Source: an uncultured Clostridia bacterium (GTDB lineage: Bacteria > Bacillota > Clostridia > Christensenellales > Borkfalkiaceae). Taken from it: a stretch of 8,224 nt of DNA. The notes below the pieces were generated by a model. That model had not been told where the DNA came from. It saw nothing but the letters and a program-made list of their open reading frames with translations, and ran no database searches. The stretch covers positions 1-8,224 of the forward strand of contig CAMWUS010000052.1 in NCBI GenBank assembly GCA_947177495.1. Direction: 5' to 3'. This document shows, in pieces, positions 5,497 to 8,224 of this stretch (position 1 is the first letter of the stretch; each line of letters starts with the position of its first letter). The translations under genes and the position numbers were made by a program.

Positions 5497-7173
5497 GTGA
5501 AAAAGGACGATTCCGTATTCAAATTAGATTTCAGCGACGAGTTTATGCTCGACAGCGTTGAAAAGCGAGCGCAGAACGGCGATTTTATGGGCGCGCTTAC
5601 CATGCTCAACAAGCGCAACCAAATGTATGCGCCGAGCGCGGACGCGCATGCGCTTGCCGCCGATATATACGAGGAGTTGGGAATGCACCGCATGGCGGCG
5701 GATTCTTGGTTCCGTTTTTTGGATACTTGCAACGAGGCGGATTTCTCCGAAGGATATGAGGGGCTTGCCGTTGCGTTTATGAACATGGGCAACGAGTTTC
5801 ATTCCGCGCTCTATTTTAACCGCTATTGCGAGGAGGGGGAACTGCTCAGCGAGGATGCGGATAACGAAGATATCGAAAAGCTGTTTGCCGAGGAAATTTC
5901 AACCACCCCGCATTTGCGCCTCGTGCACTCGGACGGGGAATCCCCCGAGGCGTTTTCGGAAGGGCTGAGCTTGCTCAAATCGGGCGATTTGGAAGAAGCG
6001 AAAGAGAGGTTTGAAAGCGTTTCCGAGCGCAGCGACGAGTATGCCACGGCAATGGGGCTCAACGCCATGTGTACGCTCATGCTCGGCAAGGAAGACGAGG
6101 CGGCAAGCATTTGCCGCGACGCACTCAAAGACTATCCCGAAAATATCACGGTGCTCACTTCCTATTGTGCCGTGCTCGGCGCGCAGGAGAAGAAGAGCGA
6201 GGCGAGAGAAGTCGCCCGCCGACTTGCCGTGCTCGATAGCGACAACACCGACGACTTGTACCGCATTGCAACGGCGCTCTGCGAAACGAATTTGGATAAA
6301 GAGGCGTACGCCGTGCTGACCAAACTGCGCGGCAAACTGCCTTACGACGACAACGTTTTATATTTCTACGCCGTAGCCGCTTACCGTTTGGATAAGCTCG
6401 ACAACGCAATCGAAGCGCTCGAACGGCTTACCACGCTGTATCCGCGCAAGGCGGTCGCCGCCTACTTCCTGCTGTTAATGCGGGCATTGCGCGACGGAGA
6501 CGGCGAGTCTTTCCCCATGGAATATCTCTACCGCGTACCCACCGAGGAATACAACTCCATCGCGGGGCTGCTGCTTCGGGCGGATAAAGCGGACGGCATC
6601 GGGAAGTTGCACGAAATCGCCCGTATGCCCGAGTTAAAAGACTGCCTGAGCATCGCGTTCGACGAAATGGACGGGCGCGACCAAAAGCTGCAACTGCTTG
6701 CGGCAAAGGTGGCGGTTAAGCTGCGGCGCGACGAGGAAGTCAGGGCAATGCTCCTCAACTTCGAAGCGGACGACGTGGTGAAGCTTCACGCTTTGCACGA
6801 GCTCATCATGCGCAACGAGGAAGATTCCTTCGGAACCGTTATTTGCAATCTCTATAAGGAATTCTTCACGCATAAAATAGAAATCGGGGAGAAAAAGTCG
6901 GAGGAATTTTTACACGCGTTTGCGGAAGTGTATTCCAAATTTGCGCTCTTCGGAGAGGACAACGAGCACAAACTCTGCGCGGCGGCGGAAGAAGTTTACG
7001 CGGCAATCGAGGAATACGGCGCATGGGAATACTGCGAGGAGCGCGCTTCTTTGGCGGCGGCTATTTACAGGGAAGCCCGCTTAAAGCGCGGCGAACGCAA
7101 ACTGAGCGATATCGTAAAAATGTTCAACGCGAATAAGTATAAGACGCAAAAAATCCTCGACCTCATGATGTAA
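5497..7173 (+). CDS. Tetratricopeptide repeat (TPR) protein
   Basis: An open frame reaches back into hslO, but the best start is GTG at 5497. It follows the hslO stop codon by 14 bp and has GGAG (5483-5486) at about 10-bp spacing; the protein then begins MKKDDSVFKLDF and is 558 residues long. Helical repeats fit the TPR pattern at about 28-110 (two degenerate units) and then more clearly near 151-180, 184-214, 218-248, 252-282 and 286-316. The latter include A-x4-L pairs and units such as GDLEEAKERFE and YAVAAYRLDKLDNAIEALERL. The C-terminal 240 residues are helical without clear repeats. There is no signal peptide, membrane segment or catalytic motif, so it is likely a cytoplasmic scaffold. 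Composition is acidic. Its partner is unknown; position directly after hslO suggests co-transcription but not function. Confidence 0.85.
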   Translation: MKKDDSVFKLDFSDEFMLDSVEKRAQNGDFMGALTMLNKRNQMYAPSADAHALAADIYEELGMHRMAADSWFRFLDTCNEADFSEGYEGLAVAFMNMGNEFHSALYFNRYCEEGELLSEDADNEDIEKLFAEEISTTPHLRLVHSDGESPEAFSEGLSLLKSGDLEEAKERFESVSERSDEYATAMGLNAMCTLMLGKEDEAASICRDALKDYPENITVLTSYCAVLGAQEKKSEAREVARRLAVLDSDNTDDLYRIATALCETNLDKEAYAVLTKLRGKLPYDDNVLYFYAVAAYRLDKLDNAIEALERLTTLYPRKAVAAYFLLLMRALRDGDGESFPMEYLYRVPTEEYNSIAGLLLRADKADGIGKLHEIARMPELKDCLSIAFDEMDGRDQKLQLLAAKVAVKLRRDEEVRAMLLNFEADDVVKLHALHELIMRNEEDSFGTVICNLYKEFFTHKIEIGEKKSEEFLHAFAEVYSKFALFGEDNEHKLCAAAEEVYAAIEEYGAWEYCEERASLAAAIYREARLKRGERKLSDIVKMFNANKYKTQKILDLMM

Positions 7174-7334
7174 CATGTCGCTTCCTCTAAACGTCGCATA
7201 ACAGCGTTGAATTGCGCTTTTCTCCGGTTACGTACGTCTTTGTACGCGCCCGTCGAAAATGCTCATTCGCCTTGTTCTGCTCGTTTATAGAAACCGACGG
7301 GAAACGGATTGTTGAGAAACATAAGGAGAACGAC

Positions 7335-8156
7335 ATGAAAAAGTTGATCGACTTCGACGGACTGTTCGACGAAAAGCTGGCAATTTATATGCAGGAAAAC
7401 GCGGGGAAATACACCGAAAAGCAGTGGGAATCGGTAATTCCCAAGCTGTACAAGCAGTTCGGCGATATCTACGTTTCGGCGGCGGGGAACACGCCCAAGG
7501 GCTATTATGCCGAAATGACGGACGGCGCGCTTGTGGATTGCCTCGTGCGGCATACCGAGGAGGACGTGCCCGTTTCCGACTTTTTGTGCAGAGAGCTCGA
7601 ATCGCGCGGCTGTCCCGACGGGCTGATTGCGCTTTTGCGCTCGAAGAGCGAACAGCTTTTAACGCTCGCAATCAATTTGGCGGGAAGCAATCCCAAAGCG
7701 TTCGACGAATATTTCAACTTGCTCGTATCCTCGAAGAACGAAGATATTAAGGAAACGGTGTGCGAACAGCTCAAAGCGGGAGCGGACGCGGCAAAGGAAC
7801 GCGCCCTTGCGCTCTACAAAGAGGGCACGGAGTGCGAACTCATGCTGGAAATTTTATCCCGCGTAAAGGAGCGCGACGAGCGGGTATACGACATTTTATT
7901 AAAGGAATTCCGCACGGGTGAGGAGCTTCCCATGCACGCGAGCTATCTTGCCGCATACGGGGACGAGCGCGCGCTTCCCGTTCTTTTGGAAGTCATCGAC
8001 CGCGACGACATTAACTATCTCGAATTTCAGGAATTGAAGTACGCGATCGAAGCGCTCGGGGGCGAGTATACCCGCCCGCGCGATTTCTCCGACGACGAAT
8101 ATTTCCAAGAAATCGCCGCGCAATCGGCAATGCCCGTGTCGCCCGACGAAAATTAA
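7335..8156 (+). CDS. HEAT-like helical-repeat protein of unknown function
   Basis: The ATG at 7335 is preceded by AAGGAG (7323-7328) at 6-bp spacing. The open frame extends further upstream, but without a comparable ribosome binding site. The 273-residue product is acidic and predicted all-helical. From about residue 90 it shows paired amphipathic helices resembling HEAT/Armadillo-type units, for example CPDGLIALLRSKSEQLLTLA (93-112), EDIKETVCEQLK (136-147) and the unit at 203-222 containing AAYGDERALPVLLEVI. The N-terminal 60 residues (FDGLFDEKLAIYMQENAGKY onward) look like a separate helical segment. No enzyme motif, signal peptide or membrane segment is seen. It follows the TPR gene after a 161-bp gap with no terminator or strong promoter visible, so whether it shares that transcript is open. 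Both neighbouring proteins are non-catalytic helical scaffolds, which is suggestive only. Confidence 0.78.
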   Translation: MKKLIDFDGLFDEKLAIYMQENAGKYTEKQWESVIPKLYKQFGDIYVSAAGNTPKGYYAEMTDGALVDCLVRHTEEDVPVSDFLCRELESRGCPDGLIALLRSKSEQLLTLAINLAGSNPKAFDEYFNLLVSSKNEDIKETVCEQLKAGADAAKERALALYKEGTECELMLEILSRVKERDERVYDILLKEFRTGEELPMHASYLAAYGDERALPVLLEVIDRDDINYLEFQELKYAIEALGGEYTRPRDFSDDEYFQEIAAQSAMPVSPDEN

Positions 8157-8224
8157 CTACCGACCAAGAAAAATACACAAAAACTAACATAATCTTTCGC
8201 CTTTCGCCATATAGTATGTCAGCA

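Noticed and set aside
7249..7301. Inverted repeat CCCGTCG / CGACGGG with a long loop between the TPR and HEAT-like genes, plus a 5-bp hairpin at 7231-7246
   Set aside because: The arms are short, the loop is 39 bases, and no T-run or promoter accompanies them; pairing is likely chance.
7212..7334. N-terminal extension of the HEAT-like protein from a TTG at 7212
   Set aside because: There is no convincing ribosome binding site there, and the extension is basic and unlike the rest of the protein; ATG 7335 has AAGGAG at 6 bp.
8192..8216. Short direct repeat (CTTTCGC twice) and a TATAGT -10-like box at the right edge
   Set aside because: The repeat is only 7 bp and no matching -35 box is seen; the window ends before any gene it could serve.

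Overview
The window reads as a chromosomal stretch from a Bacillota-type bacterium, most likely an uncultured Clostridia-like gut lineage. The pointers are a lysine riboswitch ahead of asd-dapA, a YesL-like (DUF624) membrane protein, Hsp33, strong GGAG-type ribosome binding sites and sigma-A-like promoters with 17-bp spacers. Base composition is near half GC by eye. No ribosomal, phage, transposon or CRISPR sequence is visible, so placement below class is not possible from the sequence alone.

The left part (120-2160, minus strand) is a two-gene lysine/diaminopimelate operon. asd makes aspartate semialdehyde and dapA condenses it with pyruvate. Both enzymes keep their recognisable catalytic residues. 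Upstream, 2195-2449 holds a complete control unit read on the minus strand: an extended -10 promoter, a lysine riboswitch aptamer starting almost at the predicted transcription start, and a strong intrinsic terminator before the asd ribosome binding site. High lysine is therefore expected to stop transcription before asd.

The centre (2469-7173, plus strand) is a divergent, tightly packed gene cluster behind its own TTGAAA-17-TACAAT promoter and a 5'-leader stem-loop. It encodes a six-segment YesL-like membrane protein with an unusually long charged C-terminal tail, a class I SAM-dependent methyltransferase, the redox-activated holdase Hsp33 (hslO) and a 558-residue TPR protein. Gaps are 6 bp, a 25-bp overlap and 14 bp, so co-transcription is likely. 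Why these four are together is not known from the sequence.

The right part (7174-8224) is a 161-bp gap followed by a 273-residue all-helical, HEAT-like protein of unknown function on the plus strand, then 68 bp with no recognisable feature. The far left 119 bp contain no convincing gene but do carry a nested imperfect palindrome. Overall this is mostly housekeeping sequence. The best-supported interesting item is the lysine riboswitch unit; the least understood are the tailed YesL-like, TPR and HEAT-like proteins.
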